From: an uncultured Bacteroidota bacterium
Lineage (GTDB): Bacteria; Bacteroidota; Bacteroidia; Chitinophagales; Chitinophagaceae
DNA length: 16,458 nucleotides
Reading direction: 5' to 3'
Assembly (NCBI GenBank): GCA_938008665.1
Contig: CALLKA010000139.1
Location: 1 to 16,458 of the forward strand
Both the position numbers and the translations under genes were made by a program. The notes under the pieces are model-generated. The model saw nothing but the letters and a program-made list of their open reading frames with translations. It ran no database searches and was not told where the DNA came from. Below are positions 1 through 6,678 of this stretch, in pieces. Each line of letters starts with the position of its first letter. Position 1 is the first letter of the stretch.

Positions 1-40
1 TACAAGGTGACTGGAGTTCAGACGTGTGCTCTTCCGATCT
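1..40 (+). other. Illumina sequencing adapter (not biological)
   Basis: Bases 7-40 are identical, as I remember it, to the 34-base Illumina multiplexing read-2 primer, which begins GTGACTGGAGTTC and ends GCTCTTCCGATCT. The six bases before it, TACAAG, fit the index slot of the index PCR primer; this is the sequence I recall for index 12 (read as CTTGTA). The stretch is therefore untrimmed library adapter at the contig end, and genomic sequence starts at base 41. Confidence 0.98.
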
Positions 41-151
41 GTTATATAATTTTAAATTTTATGATTTAAGGATGTACGATTTTTATATTATGTCTAATTG
101 ATTACCAGATGATTTCATATGATGAAAGAGTAGGCGCTTCACTTCATTGAA
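41..151. other. AT-rich contig end, no gene seen
   Basis: This stretch lies downstream of the minus-strand gene ending at 152 and is cut off by the adapter. Both strands carry only very short frames; the longest minus-strand ATG frame noticed is 11 codons. There is an AT-rich dyad at 113-127 (TTTCAT, 3-base loop, ATGAAA) without a following T-run, so it does not look like a terminator. Confidence 0.5.
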
Positions 152-778
152 TTAAATATTTTGGATTAAGTTCAAATTAAATTCAACATTGAAATTATTG
201 TAAATTCTCACCAGTCCTCCCAATATAGTGGGGGCTTGCAGTTCAAAATCAGAAAAGATAAAATTTCGTTGCCCATTAAGGATGAGAAACTTTCCATTTT
301 TTTGAATCTTATATAATATTTCAAATTTTTTTGCTACCCCTCCCAGTTCAATTTCTACGACACCTTGTATATGATCCTTATTTGAAGCAAAATTAGGTAA
401 ATGATCAAGTGATAAAAATTTGACAACTAAAAATGGAAATTCTTTTGATTTTAAAGTGTTTCTAAAATTACGGGTAATAATGAAATTATGACAGTCAATA
501 GTATTGATATCGATTTTAATTGCACCCTTTAATGGTATATGCTTAACATTATTAATAAACTCATTAAAGATAATGGTATCAGAGGAGGCATACCCAATAA
601 CATCGCATTTAAAATCATGCACATTGGAACTTCCTAAAATTTTTAAAGTACTTGTTTTTTCTATATTCCATTTTATAACCGAGCTATTATTAATTGCTAT
701 TGGTTCATTGTTAAATAAAAAAAAAGAAGTACTAATGGTTGTTAACCATATATTGAATAATGAAAGTATAATCATCAT
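152..778 (-). CDS. YceI-like secreted or periplasmic protein
   Basis: The 208-residue protein begins with a hydrophobic N-terminus ending near residue 21, consistent with a signal peptide. It then shows the opening of a YceI-like beta-barrel domain: a W near residue 37, then LKILGSSNVHDFKCDV, which aligns by eye with IKIDGTSTMHDWTM in the YceI protein at 2270-2854. The middle (FRNTLKSKEFPFL) matches the family pattern in which a shrunken or shifted residue set precedes FP. YceI domains are lipocalin-like barrels that in some members bind polyisoprenoids; the ligand here is unknown. I chose ATG at 778; TTG at 781 is one codon earlier. The gene lies behind the terminator at 814-851, so it probably needs its own promoter, but no clear TAnnTTTG box is visible. 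Its coding sequence is more AT-rich than its neighbours. The fold assignment is moderately secure, the function is not. Confidence 0.7.
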   Translation of the reverse strand: MMIILSLFNIWLTTISTSFFLFNNEPIAINNSSVIKWNIEKTSTLKILGSSNVHDFKCDVIGYASSDTIIFNEFINNVKHIPLKGAIKIDINTIDCHNFIITRNFRNTLKSKEFPFLVVKFLSLDHLPNFASNKDHIQGVVEIELGGVAKKFEILYKIQKNGKFLILNGQRNFIFSDFELQAPTILGGLVRIYNNFNVEFNLNLIQNI

Positions 779-813
779 CAAAATTTAAAATGTTAATCTA
801 AATATTTTGAAAT

Positions 814-851
814 AAAAAGAGCTCCTACATTTTTCTGTAGGAGCTCTTTTT
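814..851. terminator. Strong bidirectional intrinsic terminator
   Basis: Perfect 16-bp inverted repeat: left arm 814-829 (AAAAAGAGCTCCTACA), loop TTTTTC at 830-835, right arm 836-851. The A-run on one side and T-run on the other give a hairpin with a U-tract in either direction. It sits 10 bases past the stop of the minus-strand beta-barrel gene and separates that operon from the YceI-like gene at 152-778. Confidence 0.92.
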
Positions 852-861
852 GATCTAGGAA

Positions 862-2235
862 TTAAAATCCTACTACTGCTTCAATGACAAAGCCTTTGAA
901 CTTACCCCCTGCACGATAATCTGTAGATAAGAAATCTTTGTACTCTTGATTTACATATTCCGCTTTCATCAAAACATTCTTTGTTATGAAATAACCACCA
1001 CCAATCACTGTTCGGTTAACTGTTATATCATTTGTATATGCTGCACTTGGCTTATTACTAACTGTATTGTATTTTGCTCCAATATAAAATTTTTCATTGG
1101 CACCAAAACGATACAAACCTTCTAATGCAAATTGGTTAGCAGTTCTTTCTGTTGTCTCAGTTTTACTACGACCTTTTGCTGTTTCATATGTCAAAAATGT
1201 TTCAAAACCACGCACTTTAGCAAATCCGTTAAACATAACTGCTGTAATTTTTTTGCTAAACCCTGGATTGTATCTTCCAGAGCTCATCATGGCAGTATAT
1301 GCTTTGGCAACGCCTGCGGCGTCTTGTCCAACTTCCATTACATTTTGGTAATTTGAACCAGTACGATCACCACTATACAATGTTAAACCACTTCCTGCAT
1401 TGCTACTGTTTGTATACATACTAGCTGAAAAACGTAAACGCACATCTTCATTAATTTGTTTGTCAATTCCACCTTTTAAAATCAAAGAAGGATTTCTTTT
1501 CACATTTGCATCTTGTATAGTTACGAAAGTTGAATCAACATGGCCCTTAATCATACCATTGGTAAAACCTAACATTCCAAATAAACCATTATTTTGTAAG
1601 TAAATTTCACCCCCTACTTCTGTAGCAAAAGCATCCATGATATTCCCTTCCATAAATGGAGACTGTAAAGTATTTCCTCCATCAGGACGACGAAAATGAG
1701 CATCGCCATAGTTTACTTCAAAATGACCAGCTTTAATGGTTGCATATTTCATCAAATTATCCCAAAACTCGCCCTTGAATGGCAATTTGTCTATTTGTAA
1801 GTAGCCTCCTTTAACCCAAAACTCGTTGTGGTGACGCGCTGACATGTAATTAGTAACATTCAAAGTAATACCATCAGCTAATTGTGCATCAATAAACAAG
1901 TTTGCTTGTGCTGTCATCAAACCAGGTTGCAATTTAAATAACCTACCTGTATTCGCAGTTTTGATTGTTGATAAAGTATTTTCATGTTGGATACTTTGAT
2001 ATTGTTGTGTAAATCCTGCACCAAAACGAATTTTTTTACCAGTGTATTTAACGGAGGTGTCCGCTTTTGTAGTTTCAAATACACCAATTCCGTTTTGACT
2101 ATATGGTCGCCAAAAGGTTGGGTTACCATAACCAAAAGTTTCATCTTCGGTTTTGGTTTGCGCATTTGAAATTAATGGTAACATAATCGCTGCCAATAAT
2201 AAATACCCTGCTGTTTGTTTAATAATTGTTCTCAT
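862..2235 (-). CDS. Outer-membrane beta-barrel (porin-like) protein
   Basis: The 457-residue protein has a signal peptide (MRTIIKQTAGYLLLAAIMLPLISNAQ) and then a mature chain rich in alternating aromatic and polar residues typical of amphipathic beta strands. It ends in VIEAVVGF, with the terminal phenylalanine expected of barrel proteins recognised by the Bam machinery. Short segments such as FYIGAKYNTVS, RTVIGGGYFIT and VLMKAEYVNQEY look like successive strands joined by turns. No catalytic motif or TonB-dependent receptor plug is visible, and the length fits porin-type barrels of Bacteroidota. It starts 34 bases after the stop of the YceI gene at 2270-2854 and is probably co-transcribed with it, ending at the terminator 814-851. 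Substrate unknown. Signal peptide and barrel are read from sequence; the pore function is inferred. Confidence 0.75.
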   Translation of the reverse strand: MRTIIKQTAGYLLLAAIMLPLISNAQTKTEDETFGYGNPTFWRPYSQNGIGVFETTKADTSVKYTGKKIRFGAGFTQQYQSIQHENTLSTIKTANTGRLFKLQPGLMTAQANLFIDAQLADGITLNVTNYMSARHHNEFWVKGGYLQIDKLPFKGEFWDNLMKYATIKAGHFEVNYGDAHFRRPDGGNTLQSPFMEGNIMDAFATEVGGEIYLQNNGLFGMLGFTNGMIKGHVDSTFVTIQDANVKRNPSLILKGGIDKQINEDVRLRFSASMYTNSSNAGSGLTLYSGDRTGSNYQNVMEVGQDAAGVAKAYTAMMSSGRYNPGFSKKITAVMFNGFAKVRGFETFLTYETAKGRSKTETTERTANQFALEGLYRFGANEKFYIGAKYNTVSNKPSAAYTNDITVNRTVIGGGYFITKNVLMKAEYVNQEYKDFLSTDYRAGGKFKGFVIEAVVGF

Positions 2236-2269
2236 ATGTTCTTATTTTAAATTATGAAATAATTGTGCC

Positions 2270-2854
2270 CTATTTTAATTTTATTGAAAAATGTATTTGA
2301 ATTTCATCACCTGTTTTTATTGTTCCAAATGCAAAAGAAGGTGCTTCGATATCATAGTCTGACATTTTAATAGATTTAACCCCATAACTTGTAAAACTTT
2401 TTTCTGAAGGGTTATATTTAATTGTAGCTATTAGATCTGTTGTTCTTTTTTTTCCCGAAACCATCATTTGCCCCATTCCTTTAAACTGATAGGTAGTTGC
2501 ATCCACTGGTGTTACCGTAGCCGAAGTGAGTACAAAACTTATTGTTGGAAAACTGGTAACTTTTAATGATTTATATGCTATTTTATCCATCAATACCCCT
2601 TTGGTACTTTTCAATGTTTCAGCACCAGCTGAAAACGATAAAGACGCTACTCCAACTAATTTTTCATTTGTTAGGGTCATAATGGCTTCCGCTTTACCTT
2701 GCTCTGAATTCATGGTCCAATCATGCATGGTTGAGGTGCCGTCAATCTTTATTGAACCGTTGGATGAACCAACTTTTAATTGACTATGGCTAATAAATGG
2801 GATGACAGTGAGTATAGACAGTAATACAAGAAAAAGTGATTTATGTAATTTCAT
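2270..2854 (-). CDS. YceI family periplasmic protein
   Basis: The 194-residue protein starts with a signal peptide (MKLHKSLFLVLLSILTVIPFISHSQ). The YceI domain follows: IKIDGTSTMHDWTMNSEQGKAEA near residues 35-57, SLSFSAGAETLKS near 73-85, and YKSLKVTSFPTISFVL near 95-110. This is the family pattern of residues before a conserved FP followed by a beta strand. The C-terminal part runs DYDIEAPSFAFGTIKTGDEIQIHFSIKLK, also a family-like end. YceI proteins form lipocalin-like barrels in the periplasm and some bind isoprenoid chains; no ligand can be assigned here. The gene is first in an apparent two-gene unit with the beta-barrel gene 34 bases downstream. A Bacteroidota-type -7 box lies upstream at 2904-2911. 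A second, more diverged YceI-like gene lies at 152-778, past the terminator. Confidence 0.88.
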   Translation of the reverse strand: MKLHKSLFLVLLSILTVIPFISHSQLKVGSSNGSIKIDGTSTMHDWTMNSEQGKAEAIMTLTNEKLVGVASLSFSAGAETLKSTKGVLMDKIAYKSLKVTSFPTISFVLTSATVTPVDATTYQFKGMGQMMVSGKKRTTDLIATIKYNPSEKSFTSYGVKSIKMSDYDIEAPSFAFGTIKTGDEIQIHFSIKLK

Positions 2855-2903
2855 AGCTAATATTTTGATTAAATAATGACCATGACTGGTCTTAATTTGA
2901 ACA

Positions 2904-2911
2904 CAAAACTA
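2904..2911 (-). promoter_or_regulatory. Bacteroidota -7 box upstream of YceI gene
   Basis: On the minus strand this reads TAGTTTTG, an exact match to the Bacteroidota -7 consensus TAnnTTTG. It lies about 50 bases before the ATG at 2854, giving a leader of roughly 45 bases. No clear TTTG -33 element is present at the usual distance, so the promoter may depend on an activator. The call rests on motif and position only. Confidence 0.5.
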
Positions 2912-2955
2912 TTCGCTAAAATGAAAGTAAAATATGAGTTACATCAACCATTTAG

Positions 2956-2969
2956 ATGACATAAGTCAT
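2956..2969. promoter_or_regulatory. Possible Crp/Fnr-like operator dyad
   Basis: Perfect dyad ATGAC-ATAA-GTCAT. The 5-4-5 spacing is like that of Crp/Fnr-family sites. Its centre (about 2962.5) lies about 62 bases upstream of the transcription start predicted from the -7 box at 2904-2911, near the class I activator position. A short 14-base dyad could occur by chance in this AT-rich DNA. Confidence 0.3.
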
Positions 2970-3026
2970 TCCTCCAATAAATTTTATTCGTCTATAAATT
3001 TAAAAAATTGGAGATTCGACAACTTA

Positions 3027-4403
3027 CTATTTGCCGATACAGAATTTGGAGAAAATAAAATCTAATTGATCTTCGCTGGTGATTTCACCTGTAATAGTGC
3101 CTAAATAATGTAGTGCTTGTCGAATATCTAATGCGAGTAAATCGCCAGTAACATTTTGTAATAAACCAGTTTCAATATCATTCAATGCAAGTAATAATTT
3201 TTTTAAGGAACTAACGTGTCTCGCATTGGTAACAATGGTACCTTCTTTTTTTAATCGATCTCCTACCACTTTTTGCGTGATGGCATGTTTTAATGCAACA
3301 ATATTGTATTTATCTTTTGCAGAAATGAAAACAATACTTTTAAAATTATTAAAATTGGTTTCAATGTCAGCAGTAGTCAAATCCATTTTATTCCCCACCA
3401 AAATAATTTTATCTAAGCCAATCTCCTTTTCCCATGTATGAATTTGTTCGGAACTGGTAGTATTCACATCAAACAATGCAATCACAATATCTGCTTGAAT
3501 AATTTTTTCCTTACTCTTATCTATACCCATTTGTTCAATCACATCCCCAGTTTGCTGCCTGATACCAGCAGTATCAATTAACTTATACAATACACCATCA
3601 ATATTTAATAGCTCTTCCACGGTATCTCTTGTAGTTCCTGGAATTTCACTTACTAAGGCTCTTTGCTCATTCAATAAGGTGTTTAACAAAGTAGATTTTC
3701 CTGCATTGGGTTTTCCCACAATGGCTACTTGCACCCCGTTCTTTATTACGTTACCTAATTTAAAGGATTCCAATAGAATACTTGTTTTCAATTGCAATTG
3801 TTGCACTAAAACTTCCAACTCCTTTTTATTTGCAAATGCAACATCTTCCTGTGAAAAATCAAGTTCTAATTCAATCAAAGCAGAAAATTTAATTAGTTTT
3901 TCACGCATCAGTTTTAAATCATCTGAGAACCCTCCTTTCAAATTATATAAAGCTGCTTGGCGGGATGCTTCTGTATTGCTTGCGATTAAATCAGCCACCG
4001 CTTCTGCTTGTGTTAAATCCAATTTTGCATTTAAAAAAGCCCGCTGTGTAAATTCACCGGGTTTTGCAAGTCGTGCTCCCTCCTGTATCATTAATTGCAA
4101 TAAACTATCCTGAATAAAAGGAGAACCATGACAGGAAATTTCAACCACCTCTTCGCCAGTATATGATTTTGGTGCAAGATATAATGTGACCACAACTTCA
4201 TCAATCACGATATTATCAAATTGAATTTTACCAAAATGAACGGTATGTGTTTTTTGTAACAGTAAATTTTTCTTTGGAAAAACACCATTAACAATGTCAA
4301 TTGCGCGCGCGCCACTTAATCTAATTACTGCAATAGCGCCAATGCCGGGCGCAGTAGCCAGGGCTACAATTGTATCATTCCAGTTACTTATATTTTCGCG
4401 CAT
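3027..4403 (-). CDS. mnmE: tRNA modification GTPase MnmE (TrmE)
   Basis: The 458-residue protein, counted from ATG at 4403, is full length for the family. MnmE works with MnmG to install the (carboxymethyl)aminomethyl group on U34 of tRNAs that read two-codon boxes. Visible parts are the N-terminal tetrahydrofolate-binding domain (DTIVALATAPGIGAIAVIRLSG, residues 10-31; KPGEFTQRAFLNAKLDL, 114-130) and a helical domain. Inserted in it is a G domain with G1 GKPNAGKST (230-238), G2 GTTRDT (256-261), G3 DTAG (277-280), G4 NKMD (338-341) and G5 SAK (361-363). The C-terminus is FCIGK, with the conserved C455 of the CxGK motif. All key residues are present. A TTG two codons upstream (4409) extends the frame, but ATG at 4403 fits family alignments better. 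A monocistronic unit is likely, since the upstream exb-tonB operon ends in a terminator. Confidence 0.97.
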   Translation of the reverse strand: MRENISNWNDTIVALATAPGIGAIAVIRLSGARAIDIVNGVFPKKNLLLQKTHTVHFGKIQFDNIVIDEVVVTLYLAPKSYTGEEVVEISCHGSPFIQDSLLQLMIQEGARLAKPGEFTQRAFLNAKLDLTQAEAVADLIASNTEASRQAALYNLKGGFSDDLKLMREKLIKFSALIELELDFSQEDVAFANKKELEVLVQQLQLKTSILLESFKLGNVIKNGVQVAIVGKPNAGKSTLLNTLLNEQRALVSEIPGTTRDTVEELLNIDGVLYKLIDTAGIRQQTGDVIEQMGIDKSKEKIIQADIVIALFDVNTTSSEQIHTWEKEIGLDKIILVGNKMDLTTADIETNFNNFKSIVFISAKDKYNIVALKHAITQKVVGDRLKKEGTIVTNARHVSSLKKLLLALNDIETGLLQNVTGDLLALDIRQALHYLGTITGEITSEDQLDFIFSKFCIGK

Positions 4404-4406
4404 ATG

Positions 4407-4442
4407 CAAAGGTAGCTTTTTGGCGTTTATTTCACCCTCAAA
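4407..4442 (-). promoter_or_regulatory. Possible mnmE promoter abutting the start codon
   Basis: On the minus strand TACCTTTG (4407-4414) matches the Bacteroidota -7 consensus TAnnTTTG exactly. A TTTG (4439-4442) lies 24 bases upstream as a possible -33 element, slightly beyond the usual spacing. The -7 box ends three bases before the ATG at 4403, so transcription would start at or near the start codon. Position in the gap after the tonB terminator supports it; the start site is unproven. Confidence 0.35.
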
Positions 4443-4478
4443 TAATGGCAGCTTCGCTTAATTAATTACAAGGCAAAA

Positions 4479-4510
4479 AAAATCCTTCCCGATAATTCGA
4501 GAAGGATTTT
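4479..4510 (-). terminator. Intrinsic terminator of exb-tonB operon
   Basis: Inverted repeat with arms 4479-4488 (AAAATCCTTC) and 4501-4510 (GAAGGATTTT) around a 12-base loop. On the minus strand the hairpin is followed by a run of eight T, fitting a rho-independent terminator about 20 bases after the tonB stop codon. Confidence 0.88.
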
Positions 4511-4530
4511 ATATTTTTTATTCGTTTGAA

Positions 4531-5346
4531 TTAGTCTTCTGAAACCATGAAAACAATGGCTTGACGATGGCGGTAAATTACATTACGACCATTTTGAACA
4601 GCTGGCTTCCATTTTGGACCTCTTTGGATAACACGAACGGCTTCATCTTTTGTACCATATCCTGGATCATTCTCTGCTTTTACTTCAGAAATTGAACCGT
4701 CTTTTGATACGATAAAAGATACCACCACACTATATTTTCCAGTAGGGGCGCCATTTTCAACTGGCAAATCCCTATTTAAGGTTCTTTCCAAATATCGAAT
4801 CCAACCTTGTTGTCCACCTGGGAATTCAGCAGGTATTTGTACTACGGTGAAAATTTTATTTTCATCATCTTCCTTTGGTGCTTCCACGATAGCAGTGCTT
4901 TCAACTGGAGCAACCACACCTTCATCCTTCGTTCCCTCTTGGTTAAATGTACCAATTTTAGTATCCTCAAGTTTCTCTACTTCCTTAATTTCATCTTCTT
5001 CCTTCACTTCCTCGTCTTTTACAATCTTAGGTGGCGTGAATTTAGTGACTTCCACTTTAGGAGGTTCTTGCTTAGGCGGAGGTGGCGGTGGCGGTTCAGG
5101 TTTTTTCTCATCCTGAACATTTTCTAATGAAAGATCCACTGCAACAACTTCTGCTTGTTTTTTCTTGACAGAGTTAGAAAGTATCGCACCTACAGAAAGT
5201 AGCAAAGTAAGCGCCAACATACCAATCATTCCAGACTTGATACGTTGATTGTATGTTTTGCGAAGTTCGTAAGCACCATAATCCTTATTTCTGCCTTCAA
5301 AAACCAGGTCTAGAAAATCGGCGGTTAATATTTTATTTATATCCAT
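4531..5346 (-). CDS. tonB: Energy transducer TonB
   Basis: The 271-residue inner-membrane protein couples the proton-motive force harvested by ExbB/ExbD to outer-membrane TonB-dependent receptors. The cytoplasmic N-terminus carries the Bacteroidota-type motif FLDLVFEGRNKDYGAYELRK (11-30). One membrane segment follows at about 38-58. A periplasmic spacer holds a run of seven prolines (residues 85-91), a PPK repeat region (to about 107) and an acidic Glu/Lys stretch (110-130). The C-terminal TonB domain spans about 167-268 (EFPGG at 174-178, WIRYLE, then GPKWKPAVQNGRNV near 243-256). The gene begins 11 bases after exbD and is last in the operon, ended by the terminator at 4479-4510. All expected domains are present. 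Assignment is secure; the receptors served are not in this window. Confidence 0.95.
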   Translation of the reverse strand: MDINKILTADFLDLVFEGRNKDYGAYELRKTYNQRIKSGMIGMLALTLLLSVGAILSNSVKKKQAEVVAVDLSLENVQDEKKPEPPPPPPPKQEPPKVEVTKFTPPKIVKDEEVKEEDEIKEVEKLEDTKIGTFNQEGTKDEGVVAPVESTAIVEAPKEDDENKIFTVVQIPAEFPGGQQGWIRYLERTLNRDLPVENGAPTGKYSVVVSFIVSKDGSISEVKAENDPGYGTKDEAVRVIQRGPKWKPAVQNGRNVIYRHRQAIVFMVSED

Positions 5347-5357
5347 TTTTAATGCTT

Positions 5358-5942
5358 TTAATTGCTTGTAGGAGATTGTGAACTCTTATCAGAAATAGAA
5401 ACTAGTTGCGCCTCACCTTCTGAAATATCTACTAATGCATATTTTTTTACTACATTAATAGCCATCTCATCCAAAATATCCACTACATTTTGATAATTGC
5501 AGTCGGCACTAGGTTTGATAACTACTACGAAATCTTTTTCTGGATTTTCAGCGTCTCTAGAACGGCTTCTTACATCCGCCTTCTTTTTTAATATAATTTC
5601 ACGAATTGAATTTTCTCCATTATATGAAGCAGACAAAAAATTTGAACCATCTGCTTTTAATTGCCCTTCATAATAATAAATATGATTATCCGCGCCCATC
5701 ATAATAGTAAGTACGCCTGATTCCTTCGCTTTGTTTTGGTCCTCTGGAATTACTTTATCATCAGGCAAAAACAGTTTAAATGCTGTTGGCTGACTCATTG
5801 TAGTAGTGAAAATAAAAAAAGTAATCAACAAAAATCCTAAATCCACCATCGGTGTTAAATCCACACGCGTTGATAGTTTTTTTCCTTTTTTGACTCCTGG
5901 TCCTTTTTTATGGCCACCACCCGAGGTATCTAATTCTGCCAT
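5358..5942 (-). CDS. exbD: ExbD-family biopolymer transport protein (second copy)
   Basis: The 194-residue protein has a basic, Gly/Lys-rich cytoplasmic N-terminus (1-27) and one membrane helix in VDLTPMVDLGFLLITFFIF (27-45). D34 occupies the place of the proton-pathway aspartate (D25 of E. coli ExbD). A periplasmic domain of about 145 residues follows, longer than in the 141-residue E. coli protein, with the family-like segment DFVVVIKPSADCNYQNVVDILDEM near 136-160. It differs clearly from the other ExbD at 5971-6618. The gene starts 28 bases after that one and ends 11 bases before tonB, so all are co-transcribed. Two divergent ExbDs in one exb operon are common in Bacteroidota; whether they form a heterodimer is inference. 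Confidence 0.93.
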   Translation of the reverse strand: MAELDTSGGGHKKGPGVKKGKKLSTRVDLTPMVDLGFLLITFFIFTTTMSQPTAFKLFLPDDKVIPEDQNKAKESGVLTIMMGADNHIYYYEGQLKADGSNFLSASYNGENSIREIILKKKADVRSRSRDAENPEKDFVVVIKPSADCNYQNVVDILDEMAINVVKKYALVDISEGEAQLVSISDKSSQSPTSN

Positions 5943-5970
5943 ATCAGTAACTTTTTATTAGTTATAAAAT

Positions 5971-6618
5971 TTAATTATCCTGTTCGTCACCGCTGATTGA
6001 CTTTTTATAAAGTTCAGATCCAACAGGGGCATTTTCAGGATTGGTTACCATTTGGAATTTCAATAAATCGTTTTTCTTAAATGCAACAATTACATTTTTG
6101 AATGAAGGATATTTAGACACATTGTCCCCTTTTAACAAAAGGTCCATTTTTGCGCCCGCATAGGCTTCCTTCACTACTTGCATCCAAGTAATCAACTCAT
6201 TATTTGTACTATCCTTACATGGTATACCAGGTAATTGGTCTCCTTTTCTGTTTTCTTCGGGAATGGATAAAAAAGAATTTAAGCCGCTAAATGAAGCTCC
6301 AATGAAACCTGCTTTTTTAAATGCAGGAACATTGATTCCTAAATTGCGTGTTGTATTTAATGCATTCGCTACAACTTCTCTTTTTTGCTCATCATCAATC
6401 GTCAGAAATACTTTACCATCTTTATCAATCGTTATCAAAACAAAGTCCTTGCTTGGTGCAATTTTTGATGCAACCGAACTTGGTGTGGTTACCGCAATTG
6501 CTTCTGCTGGCTTAAACTTTGTCGTTAAGATGAAGAAAGACAATAAAAGGAAAGCCACATCGCACATGGCTGTCATGTCGATATTGGTACTCTTACGAGG
6601 TAATTTGGCTCTACCCAT
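5971..6618 (-). CDS. exbD: ExbD-family biopolymer transport protein (first copy)
   Basis: The 215-residue protein has a short basic N-terminus (MGRAKLPRKS) and a membrane helix in IDMTAMCDVAFLLLSFFILT (13-32), with D20 at the position of the essential ExbD aspartate. The helix is followed by a long periplasmic domain. That domain carries an insert of roughly 40 residues (about 95-135, through LGINVPAFKKAGFIGASFSGL and ENRKGDQLPGIPCKDS) not found in compact E. coli-type ExbD. It ends with PSFKNVIVAFKKNDLLKFQMVT, resembling the usual ExbD fold end. The gene lies 60 bases after exbB, with a UUCG-loop hairpin in the gap (6640-6657), and 28 bases before the second exbD. It acts with ExbB as the proton-driven stator of TonB; secure at family level. 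Confidence 0.93.
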   Translation of the reverse strand: MGRAKLPRKSTNIDMTAMCDVAFLLLSFFILTTKFKPAEAIAVTTPSSVASKIAPSKDFVLITIDKDGKVFLTIDDEQKREVVANALNTTRNLGINVPAFKKAGFIGASFSGLNSFLSIPEENRKGDQLPGIPCKDSTNNELITWMQVVKEAYAGAKMDLLLKGDNVSKYPSFKNVIVAFKKNDLLKFQMVTNPENAPVGSELYKKSISGDEQDN

Positions 6619-6639
6619 TGTATAGTCTTTTAAAAATTA

Positions 6640-6657
6640 TTAGGTGCGAACACCTAA
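6640..6657 (-). promoter_or_regulatory. Intercistronic UUCG-loop hairpin between exbB and exbD
   Basis: Perfect 7-bp stem: 6640-6646 TTAGGTG, loop CGAA at 6647-6650, and 6651-6657 CACCTAA. Transcribed from the minus strand the loop reads UUCG, a stabilising tetraloop sequence, though closed here by G-C rather than the classic C-G. It is followed a few bases later by a short T-run (AATTTTT). It could attenuate transcription or protect the 3' end of exbB mRNA. The structure is read directly; the role is inferred. Confidence 0.5.
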
Positions 6658-6678
6658 ATTAAATTACGTTGTTTTCTA

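Noticed and set aside
113..127. Inverted repeat TTTCAT-ATG-ATGAAA as a terminator of the YceI-like gene
   Set aside because: It has a short A/T-rich stem and no T-run on the transcribed strand; random occurrence is likely in such AT-rich DNA.
779..781. TTG as start of the YceI-like gene at 152-778
   Set aside because: ATG follows directly at 778 and no ribosome-binding sequence favours the TTG.
2878..2891. GACCA-TGAC-TGGTC dyad in the YceI leader as an operator
   Set aside because: A 5-bp stem alone is too short to call, and its position does not match a known site type. It is mentioned only as context.
2973..3010. Imperfect dyad (CCAAT ... ATTGG) downstream of mnmE as its terminator
   Set aside because: The arms pair only with a bulge of about five bases and are almost pure A/T, so the structure would be unstable. 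I did not list it as a feature.
3679..4113. 144-codon plus-strand frame opposite mnmE
   Set aside because: It lies wholly inside the intact and well-recognised mnmE gene, and its translation resembles no known domain.
4807..5127. Overlapping plus-strand open frames with serine- or arginine-rich translations opposite tonB
   Set aside because: They are mirror images of the Pro/Glu/Lys-rich TonB spacer, whose biased codons leave the opposite strand free of stops. They have no ribosome site or family resemblance.
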